Assembly (NCBI GenBank): GCA_041645075.1
Contig: JBAZQS010000002.1
Location: forward strand, 15,408-79,407
DNA from: JBAZQS01 sp041645075
Lineage (GTDB): Bacteria; Patescibacteriota; Patescibacteriia; 2-01-FULL-39-33
Length of the DNA: 64,000 nt
Direction of reading: 5' to 3'
The position numbers and the translations under genes were made by a program. The notes under the pieces are model-generated. The model was not told the origin of the DNA. It saw only the letters and a list, made by a program, of their open reading frames with translations, and searched no databases. Shown here one piece after another: positions 48,523 to 57,547 of this stretch. Positions within the stretch are counted from its first letter, which is position 1. Each line of letters begins with the position of its first letter.

Positions 48523-48651
48523 TCACTCTTTTTCTGAACAGCCGCAGCCACAGCCCGCTTCGCAGGAACAGCAATGATAGCAAACCGCGGGCTCGCAAGA
48601 ACACTTGGTCTCGCCGTCAATGGGCAGGCCGCATTTTACGCATGTGTCCAT
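48523..48651 (-). CDS. cysteine-rich small protein, 42 aa
   Basis: The product begins MDTCVKCGLPIDGETKCSCE and has 11 Cys in 42 residues, including CxxC, CxC and a run of CHCCSC and CGCGC. The first part looks like a zinc ribbon; the second resembles a metallothionein. A terminator follows closely; the start lacks SD, like most genes here. Metal binding is likely; the role is unknown. Confidence 0.65.
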   Translation of the reverse strand: MDTCVKCGLPIDGETKCSCEPAVCYHCCSCEAGCGCGCSEKE

Positions 48652-48691
48652 GTTTTTGAATATTAATAATTAAATATCTCTAATCATCTCA

Positions 48692-49945
48692 TTAAGGCAG
48701 ATAACTTAAGGGATTGACCGGTATGCCGTTATAGCGGACTTCAAAATGTAAATGCGGTCCGGAAGAAAAGCCGGTATTGCCGCTTAAGCCGATAATTTGG
48801 CCCTGGCTTACATATTGGTCGCTCTTAACGTTGGCGCTGCTTAAATGGGCGTAAAGCGTGGCCAAGTTATTATTATGAATAATTAAAATATAGTTTCCAT
48901 ACCAGCGAGTGCCCAGCGCCACCTTGGCGACATAACCCGCTTCGGCCGAAGCGACTGGCGTACCCGATGGCATGCCCAGATCAAGGCCCGAATGTTCAAA
49001 TAGGTTGCGATAGGGATAATCCGGGTCGCGAAAATAAACCGTAATTCTTCTAATGTTTGTCGGCCAAGCCAAAACCGCGTCGCCAAACAAATTAAATTTT
49101 TCTTTGGCTCCCCTCTTTTCCAGCTCATCCCTTAAACGCCTTTCCAAATTAGTGATTAAAGAATTAACCGCCATTTGTTCTTTTTTCAAATTTTCTACCA
49201 AACCTTGAAATTTTCTTTCGGAATTTTTCGTCTCACTGATCAATTGCTGTTTAGTGTCCTTCTGTTCATCTAAAATATCCTTCTCATTTTCAAGTTTATT
49301 CAGCAATTCAGACAACTGACTATTTTTTTTATCTAATTCATTTTTTTGATTATTTAATTTTTCCACCAATTCTTGCACCCGATTTAGAGTTTTTTTCAAA
49401 TTTTCATTGATGTTTTCTAAATTTTTGATTTGGTCAAAAAATTCAGAAAAAGAATTATTGCTTAAAAGCACGGCTAAATAACTTTTTTTATCATAAATAT
49501 CCAATTGCCTGATAAACGCGGCTAACTGATTTTTGTTTTTAGTAATCGTCAGCTCGTTTTCTTTTATTTCCAGTTCAACTTTTTTAATTTCCAATTCAGT
49601 CGTCTTGATTTCCTCTTCCTTGGCTTTTATGTCTAAGTTCGCTTTGGCAATTTGATTATTTAAAATGTAAATTTGATTTTGCAAGCTGGCCTGCTGATTG
49701 CGGGCGCTTTTGATATTATCTTTATATTTTTCAACGTCCTCGGCCATTTTGTCTATTTTTGCCCTTTGCTCGTCAATTTGTTTGTTTAAATCGGCAATCA
49801 AGGATTCATTGGCGCTGGAACTGGATTGGCTTTGAGCGATAATTATTCCCCCGGCAAATAAAAAAACGCCAACTAAAACAATAAAAAACATTATAGTGAT
49901 GGAAAAAAAATGAGGCCTTAGAAAAGGTAATTGATTTTTTAGCAT
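48692..49945 (-). CDS. secreted coiled-coil M23 peptidase (EnvC/NlpD-like)
   Basis: 417 aa. Signal or anchor helix (about 16-38), a long coiled coil (about 45-270), then an M23 domain: HSGLDLGMPSGTPV, YILIIHNNNLATLYAHL, and the zinc motif HLHFE near the end. The catalytic residues are present, so it should cut peptide cross-links. The coiled coil resembles the part of EnvC/PcsB that FtsEX contacts, and FtsEX is encoded at 21.1-22.7 kb. A murein hydrolase under FtsEX control is a reasonable inference. Confidence 0.9.
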   Translation of the reverse strand: MLKNQLPFLRPHFFSITIMFFIVLVGVFLFAGGIIIAQSQSSSSANESLIADLNKQIDEQRAKIDKMAEDVEKYKDNIKSARNQQASLQNQIYILNNQIAKANLDIKAKEEEIKTTELEIKKVELEIKENELTITKNKNQLAAFIRQLDIYDKKSYLAVLLSNNSFSEFFDQIKNLENINENLKKTLNRVQELVEKLNNQKNELDKKNSQLSELLNKLENEKDILDEQKDTKQQLISETKNSERKFQGLVENLKKEQMAVNSLITNLERRLRDELEKRGAKEKFNLFGDAVLAWPTNIRRITVYFRDPDYPYRNLFEHSGLDLGMPSGTPVASAEAGYVAKVALGTRWYGNYILIIHNNNLATLYAHLSSANVKSDQYVSQGQIIGLSGNTGFSSGPHLHFEVRYNGIPVNPLSYLP

Positions 49946-49992
49946 GGGGAAATGTTAATCAAATTATAACAGAATAATAGAAATAAAAAAGG

Positions 49993-50057
49993 GTTTACCC
50001 TATGGGATAGGACTATGCCCAAATTTTTGCTTTAGCAAAAATTCTATTCCACAGGGT
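49993..50057. repeat. repeat C, copy 2
   Basis: Shares the central hairpin and the arms ACCCTATGGGATA / TATTCCACAGGGT with 14752-14817. It lies between the M23 gene and gltX and touches the gltX stop codon on the minus strand. Confidence 0.75.
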
Positions 50058-51560
50058 TTATCTTAATAAATCCATGGCCGTCCTCAATCTCTTAAGGGTT
50101 TTTTTCTGACCCAATATCTCGGCGATCTCAAAGGGAGTCGGCGACTTTTCCAGACCGGTTAAAGCCACGCGCATGGGCCACAAGACCTCGCCGTTGTTTA
50201 GGTTGTTGGTTTTTATAAATTCAGAAATTTTAATTTGCAGTTTTTCTTGAGACCAATCCTCTGCCCCGTACTTATCTAATTCTGTCGCCAGCATTTCCAA
50301 GCACTTTAAAGCCGTTTCTTTGTTTGATTTTTTCCAGATCAAAATTTGCGGCTCATATTTTAAATTTTCGGTCAATAAGAATCCGATTCCCTGGCCCAGC
50401 TCATTTAAGTGGCTTATTCTTTGCTGTTCCAGTTTTAATATTTTATTTAAATCTAAATCAGCTGGTAAATTTATTTCATTTTTTTCTAAAAATGGCTTAG
50501 CCAGCTCGGCAAATTTAGCGATTGATAATTTTTTAATATACTCGCCATTCAGCCAATCTAATTTTTCCAGATTAAAAATCGCGCCTGCCCTATGCGCCAT
50601 TTTCAAATCAAAAATTTTAATCAATTCCGCCAAAGAAAAAATTTCCTGCTCCAGGCCCGGATTCCAACCCAAAAGAGCGACAAAATTAATGACAGCTTCT
50701 GGCAAATATCCTTGAGCGCGATAATCTTCCACGGCCGCATCACCTTGTCTTTTAGACAATTTTGATTTGTTCGGATTTAATAATAAGGGCAGATGGGCGA
50801 ACTCGGGCGGCGTCCAGCCAAAATATTGATAAAGCAAAATATGTTTGGGCGTTGAGGAAAGCCATTCCTCGCCGCGAATGATCTGGGTAATTTTCATTAA
50901 ATGGTCGTCCACCACCGAAGCCAGATGATAAGTGGGAAAGCCGTCTGACTTGATTAAAATTTGGTCGTCAATATCATGGCTGTTGAATTTGACCTTACCG
51001 CGTATCAAATCATTAAATTCTATTGTCTGTTCGGCGGGAATTTTCATTCTAATTACGCGCGGTTCGCCATTTTTCAATTTTTCTTTGATTTCATCCGGCG
51101 TTAAACCAAGGCATCGGCCATCATATTTGGTGGGCTGATTTTGGGCCTGCTGTTCTTGTCTTAAATTTTCCAATCTTTCGGGAGAACAAAAACAATAATA
51201 GGCCGACCTACTATCTACTAATTTTTGGGCATATTTTTGATAAATAGCCACTCTCTTGGACTGCCTATAAGGCCCAAATTTGCCCTTTTCCGCGATTTTA
51301 TCCTTTTTATCAAGGAAAACCCCCTCATCCGGCTCCAAACCCGCCCATTTAAGGGATTTTAGTAGGTCTTCCACGGCCCCCGCCACTTCCCTGGTTTGGT
51401 CGGTATCTTCTATTCGCACCACAAAATTCCCGCCACTTTGTTTAGCGGTTAAATACCCGTATAAGGCCGTCCTTAATCCACCGACATGAAGGTAGCCGGT
51501 CGGGCTGGGCGCGAAACGGGTTCGGATTTTTGATTTTTTATGAAATAACGCAAAAAACAT
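50058..51560 (-). CDS. gltX: glutamate-tRNA ligase
   Basis: 500 aa, class I. RTRFAPSPTGYLHVGGLRTALYG carries the HIGH motif (HVGG) and KLSKRQGD the KMSKS motif. A C-terminal helical anticodon-binding domain follows. Two Cys near 150 (CFCSPE) belong to the zinc-ribbon insertion seen in many GltX. Whether it also serves tRNA-Gln cannot be told; a gatCAB gene set is not in this window. Confidence 0.96.
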   Translation of the reverse strand: MFFALFHKKSKIRTRFAPSPTGYLHVGGLRTALYGYLTAKQSGGNFVVRIEDTDQTREVAGAVEDLLKSLKWAGLEPDEGVFLDKKDKIAEKGKFGPYRQSKRVAIYQKYAQKLVDSRSAYYCFCSPERLENLRQEQQAQNQPTKYDGRCLGLTPDEIKEKLKNGEPRVIRMKIPAEQTIEFNDLIRGKVKFNSHDIDDQILIKSDGFPTYHLASVVDDHLMKITQIIRGEEWLSSTPKHILLYQYFGWTPPEFAHLPLLLNPNKSKLSKRQGDAAVEDYRAQGYLPEAVINFVALLGWNPGLEQEIFSLAELIKIFDLKMAHRAGAIFNLEKLDWLNGEYIKKLSIAKFAELAKPFLEKNEINLPADLDLNKILKLEQQRISHLNELGQGIGFLLTENLKYEPQILIWKKSNKETALKCLEMLATELDKYGAEDWSQEKLQIKISEFIKTNNLNNGEVLWPMRVALTGLEKSPTPFEIAEILGQKKTLKRLRTAMDLLR

Positions 51561-51584
51561 AATAATATTTAATTTTTAAACTTT

Positions 51585-52316
51585 TTAACCATTAAGCCAC
51601 TTTTTAATCAACAACCAATTAAAAACAATAATCGCCTTAAAAATTCTGTTAATTCTCTTTGGTTGGACAATCAATCTAAACAGCCATTCAAATCCTAACC
51701 TTCTTAGCCAAACTGGCGCTCGTTTTATCTTACCGGATAAATAATCAAATGTTCCGCCCACGCCAATCGCCACTTTGATATTTGACAATTTCGCTAAATT
51801 ATTTACCATCCACATTTCTTGCTTAACTTGGCCGAAAGCCACTAAAATTATATTGGCGCCGCTATTATTTACACTATTAATAACGGTTTCATTATTTTCT
51901 AAAAGCCAGTCCTCGGTATTTAATCTGCCGCCCGACTGCGCGCCCACAATATTTGCTTCTTGGTATTTTTGCTTAACCGCCGCCGCAATTCCCTCTTCGC
52001 CGCCAAGCAAATAAAATTTATAGTTCTGATTTTTTATTTTAAATAACTCTTCCACCAACTCCACGCCCGTCACTCTTTTTAATTTGCCGCCCGAAGCCCA
52101 GATTAATCCCACCCCATCGCTAATGGCCAGCCCGGCGCCGTTTAAAGCGTCTTTAAATTCTTTATTTTTCTGGGCGGCCACGACAAATTCCGGATTGGGG
52201 GTGACAATATAATATTGGCCGTTATCAGCCAGCCATTGATTGATTTTTTGTAAAACCCCGTCTAAAGAAATCACATCTACCCAAACATCCAAAATATTTA
52301 TTTTCATAAATTGCAA
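51585..52316 (-). CDS. WecG/TagA/CpsF-family glycosyltransferase
   Basis: 243 aa. Family motifs: VTPNPEFVVAAQ, AISDGVGLIWA, GVELVEELFK, LLGGEEGIAA, VAFGQVKQEMWM, and the end VGGTFDYLSGKIKRAPVWLRRLGFEWLFRL. Members add N-acetylmannosamine to lipid-linked intermediates of teichoic acid or enterobacterial common antigen. It may work with the nucleotidyltransferase at 47529 and the polysaccharide cluster at 58.5-63.7 kb. Next to gltX with 24 bases between. Confidence 0.9.
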   Translation of the reverse strand: MQFMKINILDVWVDVISLDGVLQKINQWLADNGQYYIVTPNPEFVVAAQKNKEFKDALNGAGLAISDGVGLIWASGGKLKRVTGVELVEELFKIKNQNYKFYLLGGEEGIAAAVKQKYQEANIVGAQSGGRLNTEDWLLENNETVINSVNNSGANIILVAFGQVKQEMWMVNNLAKLSNIKVAIGVGGTFDYLSGKIKRAPVWLRRLGFEWLFRLIVQPKRINRIFKAIIVFNWLLIKKWLNG

Positions 52317-52322
52317 CTATCT

Positions 52323-53045
52323 CTATTTAATATAGTTAATCATCATTTTCATAATGCTTTTGTCGGTTCCTTGTCCGCTATTTTTAAAAGACATCTGGCC
52401 GAAAACATTTTCTTTCCAAAATCCCAAATCAATTTTGTAATCGCCTAGGTTTTCTTTATATTCATATCCGGCCTTTGCCAATTCCTGTTTATAAAAAGAA
52501 AGCAATTCTTCTTTTGTTTTATCTAATTCACGCCAAGAAATGGAGATGGTTTTTGTTTTATCAAGATTATTTGAATTGAGGATATTCTTGAAGTCCGATA
52601 CGGAAAAATCCGACGGCAGATTGATATTCTTGCCAAAATTTTCCGCCAATTTTAATTTTAAATTATTGGAAAGGTAATCCCAGAAAGGGACAATAAGCCA
52701 ATTGGGCGTTGATTTTAAAATTTTTAGCAGCTTCTCCCGGCTTTGGGGGGTTTGGGCTTGGATTTTAGCATTTTCTATTTTATATAAAGCAAATTCCTTG
52801 GGAAAATCGCCGGGCAGCGAATTTATGTTCTGGACAACGGGCCCGACGACAAATCTGACCAGACCATAGATAATGATAATAATGATTATTATGGCCAAGA
52901 AACAGCAAGCGCAGAATTTTTTAAAACCAGACCTCTTTTTAATCCGGTCAATCTGGCCGAATTTTTCATTTTCAAATCTTGGATCATTTCCGTCTGAATT
53001 TTCTCTTTTCACCCTATCTTGAAAATCACTTAAATTTATTCGCAT
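52323..53045 (-). CDS. single-pass membrane protein, function unknown
   Basis: 240 aa. An acidic-basic N terminus, a pure Ile/Leu membrane helix (about 46-65, FLAIIIIIIIIYGLVRFVV), then an extracytoplasmic domain with KEELLSFYKQELAKAGYEYKEN. It ends six bases before the WecG-like gene, so the two are probably co-transcribed. No family recognised. Confidence 0.65.
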   Translation of the reverse strand: MRINLSDFQDRVKRENSDGNDPRFENEKFGQIDRIKKRSGFKKFCACCFLAIIIIIIIIYGLVRFVVGPVVQNINSLPGDFPKEFALYKIENAKIQAQTPQSREKLLKILKSTPNWLIVPFWDYLSNNLKLKLAENFGKNINLPSDFSVSDFKNILNSNNLDKTKTISISWRELDKTKEELLSFYKQELAKAGYEYKENLGDYKIDLGFWKENVFGQMSFKNSGQGTDKSIMKMMINYIK

Positions 53046-53127
53046 AATGATTTGTTAGCTGTCTGAATTTTAGCAAATTGGCGCCATTTTAGCAACCAAT
53101 AAGTTATACTGGATACTGGCATAAATT

Positions 53128-53303
53128 GAGATGGTTACAAAACTATTTTATCTATAAATTTAGGACTTTTTGAGCGAGACAAGGAGGGCCAGCAAAATGA
53201 CTTGAGGCATAGCGGGGCTATGGTGAAAGTCATTTTGCGCCAGCCCGACGCAGTCGCAGCCAAAAAGGACAAATTTAGAGAAATATAGTTTTGTAGCCAT
53301 CTC
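53128..53303. mobile_element. repeat B, copy 2: 176 bp, inverted relative to copy 1
   Basis: Same inverted termini; the arms equal those of copy 1 when read on the other strand, apart from a few changes. The centre is a different hairpin: GCAAAATGACTT/AAGTCATTTTGC around CATAGC/GCTATG. So the stem is kept but its sequence has been replaced. Confidence 0.85.
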
Positions 53304-53329
53304 ATTAAAACTTGTGGTAGAATTAAATT

Positions 53330-54208
53330 ATGAAAGAAGCGATTTTATATAAAAAATTAAATAACAAAAACACGCAGTGCCATCTCTGCAATCATTTTTG
53401 CTTGATTAAAAACAATGATTTGGGAAAATGCTGGGTTAGAAAAAATATTGACGGTGTTTTATTTTCTTTAAATTACGGCAAAATCATTGCCGAGCACATT
53501 GACCCTATGGAAAAAAAGCCGCTGTATCATTATTTGCCCGGGACATTTACCTACTCAATCGCGGCGGCCGGCTGTAATTTCCGCTGCCGGCATTGCCAAA
53601 ATGCCGATATTTCCCAGATAAAAAATAATCCCAATTTAGTGGGCGGCAAGATAATGGAAAAAACCGCTCAAAACGTGGTGGCAGAGGCCAGCAAAAATAA
53701 CTGCCCGTCAATATCATATACTTATACCGAGCCCACTATTTTTGCGGAATTCGCGCTGGCTTGCATGAAATTAGCCAAGAAAAACGGCCTTAAAAATATT
53801 TGGGTTTCCAATGGCTATATGTCCAAAGAATGTTTAGAAATAATCGCGCCATATTTGGACGCTGGTAATATTGATTTAAAATTTTTCCGGGAAAAAAGCT
53901 ATAATGAAATTTGCGGCGCCAAATTAAAACCGGTTTTAGATAATCTAATCTGGCTTAAAGCGCGTAAAATACATTTGGAGGTGACCACGCTTATAATTCC
54001 AACCCTTAATGATTCGGAAAAAGAGCTGTCAGACATCGCCAATTTTATTTATCAAAAATTGGGTGCGGAGACCCCTTGGCATGTTTCCGCTTTTTACCCC
54101 GCCTACCGATTGATTAACTTGCCGGCCACCCGCCCCGATTTGGTTTTAAAAGCGCAAAAAATAGGCCAAAAAGCCGGCTTGAATTATGTCTATACGGGCA
54201 ATATTTAA
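53330..54208 (+). CDS. amrS: AmmeMemoRadiSam radical-SAM enzyme AmrS
   Basis: 292 aa. N-terminal CHLCNHFC...GKCWVRKNIDG (Cys-rich auxiliary segment), then the radical-SAM motif CNFRCRHC in AAGCNFRCRHCQNADIS, with SYTYTEPTIF and DAGNIDLKFF further on. Such AmrS enzymes are linked to AMMECR1 and Memo/LigB proteins; the reaction is unknown. The LigB-like gene follows after one intervening gene; no AMMECR1 gene is in this window. Confidence 0.9.
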   Translation: MKEAILYKKLNNKNTQCHLCNHFCLIKNNDLGKCWVRKNIDGVLFSLNYGKIIAEHIDPMEKKPLYHYLPGTFTYSIAAAGCNFRCRHCQNADISQIKNNPNLVGGKIMEKTAQNVVAEASKNNCPSISYTYTEPTIFAEFALACMKLAKKNGLKNIWVSNGYMSKECLEIIAPYLDAGNIDLKFFREKSYNEICGAKLKPVLDNLIWLKARKIHLEVTTLIIPTLNDSEKELSDIANFIYQKLGAETPWHVSAFYPAYRLINLPATRPDLVLKAQKIGQKAGLNYVYTGNI

Positions 54209-54275
54209 ATTTGAATAAAAACAATAATCTGCTATAATATAGAAAGAAAGAAAAATTCTTATTTTTTTAAAGGTA

Positions 54276-55634
54276 ATGAAAAAACCAATAAAATTTAAAA
54301 TTATTTCAATAGGCGCGCTCATGGCGATAATATTTTTCGCTTGGCCGGCAATGGCCGCCGAATTTGACCCAAACTATCTTATTTCCGACGCGGAAATGAC
54401 TAATTATAATACCCTGGATTTGCCTGCCATCCAAAGATTTTTAGACCGAAGGGAAGGCACCTTGAAAAATTACATCACGGTTGATAAGGAAAATAACTTT
54501 AAAACCGCCACCCAGACATTTTACGAGGTGGCGCAAAGATGGCTGATTAATCCAAAATATCTGTTGGTTTTGGTGCAGAAAGAAATGAGCTTGCTCACCG
54601 ACCCAAGCCCAAGCCAAGGCCGATATGACTGGGCGACCGGCTATGGCTGTCCCGACAGCGGCGGCTGTGATGACCGCTGGCGGGGATTTTATAAGCAGGT
54701 TAATTCGGCGGCGGCGCAGACCAGGTATTATATGGATAATATCAATGAATTTAATTATCAGCCCAACAAAACCACGGCTGTGGACAATACCGCCGTCACT
54801 CCCAAAAATACGGCCACGGCCGGCTTGTATAACTATACCCCGCACCTGCACGGCAACCAATTATTTTGGGAATTATGGAATAAATATTTCGGCAAGAAGT
54901 GGCCGGATGGCTCACTCCTGCAATCCACCTCAACCGAACAGACATATTTGATTTCAGGCGGCCAAAAGCGCGAGATTATGTCCAAAGCCGTGTTATTATC
55001 CAGATTTGACTTGGATAAGGTTATCGGGGTGAGCGAGGATGATTTAAGTTATTATGAAGACGGGGTGCCGGTAAAATTTTATAATTTTTCTCTGCTCCGG
55101 AATCAGGCGGGCGATATTTATTTAATCGTTGACGACCAAAAAAGAAAAATTCAGAATAAAGAGGTGTTTAAAAAGATCGGTTTCCAAGAGGAAGAAGTTG
55201 ATGAGGTGAGCGAGATTGATTTAAGCATTTATAAAAACGGCGCTGACATCACGGAATTTTCCATCTATCCGGCGGGCACCTTGCTCCAAGACGTAAAAAC
55301 CAAAGCCATCTATTATATTATCAGCGGGAAGAAGCAATTGGTCGCCAATCAAGAAATTTTAGACGCTAATTTTCAGGGCTTGCCCGTAAAAAAAGCGACG
55401 TTAAGCGAATTGGATAATTATTATACGGGCGAGCCCGTCTCTCTGCCGGACGGCGGACTGATTAAGGTAAAAAAAATTAATACGGTTTATGTAATTTCTA
55501 ACGGCAAGCGACTGCCGATTTTCAATAGCGATATTTTCAAAAAGATGAATTATAAATGGAATAATGTTATGATTGTCTCTGAAGAAACCCTAAATGTTCA
55601 TCCCCTGGGACAAACCATCACCGGGGACTGGTAA
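54276..55634 (+). CDS. secreted glycan-hydrolase-like protein with four C-terminal beta repeats
   Basis: 452 aa. Signal peptide ending AMAAEF; a domain of about 180 residues with YLLVLVQKEMSLL, GRYDWATGYGCPDSGGCDDRW and AAAQTRYYMDN, resembling lysozyme-like hydrolases of Gram-positive surfaces (a Glu at EMSLL could be catalytic). Four repeats of about 55 residues follow (about 205, 260, 320 and 372), each with a xxLLxxxxxxxxYLIxxxxKRxI pattern. They probably bind the cell surface. It sits between amrS and the LigB-like gene, although it seems unrelated to them in chemistry. Confidence 0.75.
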   Translation: MKKPIKFKIISIGALMAIIFFAWPAMAAEFDPNYLISDAEMTNYNTLDLPAIQRFLDRREGTLKNYITVDKENNFKTATQTFYEVAQRWLINPKYLLVLVQKEMSLLTDPSPSQGRYDWATGYGCPDSGGCDDRWRGFYKQVNSAAAQTRYYMDNINEFNYQPNKTTAVDNTAVTPKNTATAGLYNYTPHLHGNQLFWELWNKYFGKKWPDGSLLQSTSTEQTYLISGGQKREIMSKAVLLSRFDLDKVIGVSEDDLSYYEDGVPVKFYNFSLLRNQAGDIYLIVDDQKRKIQNKEVFKKIGFQEEEVDEVSEIDLSIYKNGADITEFSIYPAGTLLQDVKTKAIYYIISGKKQLVANQEILDANFQGLPVKKATLSELDNYYTGEPVSLPDGGLIKVKKINTVYVISNGKRLPIFNSDIFKKMNYKWNNVMIVSEETLNVHPLGQTITGDW

Positions 55635-55660
55635 ACATAATAATTTTTAATTTTAATTAT

Positions 55661-56452
55661 ATGTCTTTAGTGTTTGCCGCCATCACGCCTCACCCGCCGA
55701 TTTTAATACCGACCATCGGCAAAGAGGAGCTGGAAAAAATAACTAACACCAAAAAAGCCCTGGAAACAATGGAGCAGGATTTATATGCCGCCAAACCGGA
55801 TATTTTGATTATTATCTCTCCCCACGGCGAAATTCAAGCCGATGCTTTTACCATTAATCTGGGCGGTGAATTTGAAATAAATTTTGAAACTTTCGGCGAC
55901 TTTTCCACTAAGATAAATGTCAAAGGAGATATGGTGCTAATAAGCAACGGCAAAGAAAAGTTGAGCGATAAATTTCCTTTAAACGTGATTTCAGAAGCCA
56001 AGCTGGATCACGGAGTAGGGGTACCATTTTTTTATTTAGGCCAGCACTTAAAAAATATTGGTTTAATACCAATTTATTTTTCTTTGCTTGATAATCAAAC
56101 TCATCTGGAATTCGGCAAATCATTAAAAGAACTGATTATGTCCAGCAACAAGAGAATCGCCGTGATTGCTTCCGGCGATTTATCGCATTGTTTAACCGAG
56201 AATGCTCCCCTGCCCTTTAATCCGGAGGGCAAGAACTTTGATGAAAAATTAATTGAACTATTGAAAAATCGCGATGCCCAAGGGATTGTCAATCTGGATC
56301 CCAAGCTGATAGATAACGCCGCGGAATGCGGCTTAAGGTCATTTATTATTATGCTGGGAATTTTAAATAATATTAATTATCAGACGGAGATATTAAGTTA
56401 TGAAGCCCCATTTGGCGTGGGCTATTTAGTGGCTAATTTTCATTTGGGATAA
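55661..56452 (+). CDS. AmmeMemoRadiSam protein B / LigB-like extradiol dioxygenase-fold protein
   Basis: 263 aa. TPHPPILIPTIG with the first His, IIISPHG, DHGVGVPFFYL, VIASGDLSHCL and GLRSFIIMLGIL match the Memo/LigB fold with its metal-binding His residues. In many genomes this domain is fused or adjacent to an AMMECR1 domain; here neither is seen. Together with amrS it forms an incomplete A-less set. The reaction is unknown. Confidence 0.85.
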   Translation: MSLVFAAITPHPPILIPTIGKEELEKITNTKKALETMEQDLYAAKPDILIIISPHGEIQADAFTINLGGEFEINFETFGDFSTKINVKGDMVLISNGKEKLSDKFPLNVISEAKLDHGVGVPFFYLGQHLKNIGLIPIYFSLLDNQTHLEFGKSLKELIMSSNKRIAVIASGDLSHCLTENAPLPFNPEGKNFDEKLIELLKNRDAQGIVNLDPKLIDNAAECGLRSFIIMLGILNNINYQTEILSYEAPFGVGYLVANFHLG

Positions 56453-56453
56453 T

Positions 56454-56474
56454 GAGATGGTTACAAAATTGTTA
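56454..56474. repeat. repeat B, terminal fragment
   Basis: GAGATGGTTACAAAA, one end of repeat B, just after the LigB-like stop codon, followed by the terminator at 56483. Confidence 0.55.
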
Positions 56475-56482
56475 AATTTTTA

Positions 56483-56515
56483 AAAAAATCAGGGACTAAT
56501 CCTGATTTTTATTTT
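56483..56515 (+). terminator. terminator after the LigB-like gene
   Basis: AAAATCAGG/CCTGATTTT stem and TTTATTTTG. Its T-run continues directly into repeat A, as at 6021-6035. Confidence 0.75.
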
Positions 56516-56702
56516 GAGATTCCGCCGAATACCTTGCGGTAATCCGCGAGGATGAGGCGGAAGTTTATGATTTAATTTGTGAGCTTTTGCCGATTCGCCA
56601 ACAGGCGAAAAAGGCAAAAACGAACACTGATCAAAAGAGGATTCCAAAGGGGCGCCCCCTTTGGTCGGTGGGCGGGGATCTAAATAACCCGCCCACCGAA
56701 AC
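56514..56702. repeat. repeat A, copy 2
   Basis: About 190 bp, same chain of hairpins as 6031-6228. The only large difference is the tip of the first hairpin (GCGG/CCGC here, CCCCGACGT-type palindrome in copy 1). On the minus strand it lies downstream of the 89-aa gene. Confidence 0.85.
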
Positions 56703-56707
56703 TTAAT

Positions 56708-56977
56708 TTATTTTTCGTCTTTTTTGGTAATCAGCTTAAAAAAATATCGCCACTTTGCTCCTGTTTTACATAGTTCTTTTGTGTCGTTGAGACATTTTTC
56801 AATATATGGTTTTTGATTTTCCTTGCATGTTTTAAATACGGAGCTTTTTTTAAAATTAGGTATATTTAATTCTTTAATAATACGCAAAGCCAAGTCCTGC
56901 CACTCATGAGCGGGCGGCTTTTGGGATTTGAGATTGAATAAGTCACTTAATTTTTCCGGGCCTTTATTGATTTTCAT
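56708..56977 (-). CDS. small unknown protein, 89 aa
   Basis: A soluble, basic, helical product with HEWQDLALRIIKELNIPNFKKSSVFKTCKEN and two further Cys. Similar short proteins occur in Patescibacteria but have no assigned role. It ends at the edge of repeat A, and no SD is seen. Confidence 0.55.
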   Translation of the reverse strand: MKINKGPEKLSDLFNLKSQKPPAHEWQDLALRIIKELNIPNFKKSSVFKTCKENQKPYIEKCLNDTKELCKTGAKWRYFFKLITKKDEK

Positions 56978-57064
56978 AGTTTTAATTTATCATTTTTTTA
57001 TGGAAAAGCAAAACATGGGAATTTCAATCTTGACAATGGCAACATTTTATCACATAATTATCAC

Positions 57065-57532
57065 ATGTTAAAGATAATTACCCAGCCCAATCCGATCCTT
57101 AGGAAAAAATCACAAGCCGTGAAAGATATTTTGGCGCAAAAAATTCAAGAATTAATCCCCCGGATGGCGGAAACCATGATCAATCATGACGGGGTAGGTT
57201 TGGCCGCGCCGCAAATTGGAAAAAATATTCGGCTAATCACGGTTAATCATAAAGACCGGGTGTTGGCGATAATTAATCCAAAAATAACCAAAAAATCATT
57301 TTTAAAAGAATGGGGCGAGGAAGGGTGCTTATCGGTGCCGGATAAATTTGGCGAGGTAAAAAGGTCTAAAAGTATTATTATTGAATACTTTGATGAAAAA
57401 AATAACCAAAAAATTCTAAAGGCGCCGGGATTATTGGCCAGAGTGATCCAACATGAAATAGACCATTTAGACGGCATATTATTTATTGATAAAGCCAGAA
57501 AATTGCGCGACATCAATACTCTAAATGCTTAA
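57065..57532 (+). CDS. def: peptide deformylase
   Basis: 155 aa. The three motifs are intact: GVGLAAPQIG (I), EEGCLSVPD (II), and QHEIDHLDGILF (III, zinc site). It removes the formyl group from new proteins. fmt follows 15 bases later, so addition and removal of formyl are encoded together. Confidence 0.96.
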   Translation: MLKIITQPNPILRKKSQAVKDILAQKIQELIPRMAETMINHDGVGLAAPQIGKNIRLITVNHKDRVLAIINPKITKKSFLKEWGEEGCLSVPDKFGEVKRSKSIIIEYFDEKNNQKILKAPGLLARVIQHEIDHLDGILFIDKARKLRDINTLNA

Positions 57533-57547
57533 CGAGTAAAAAAAATA

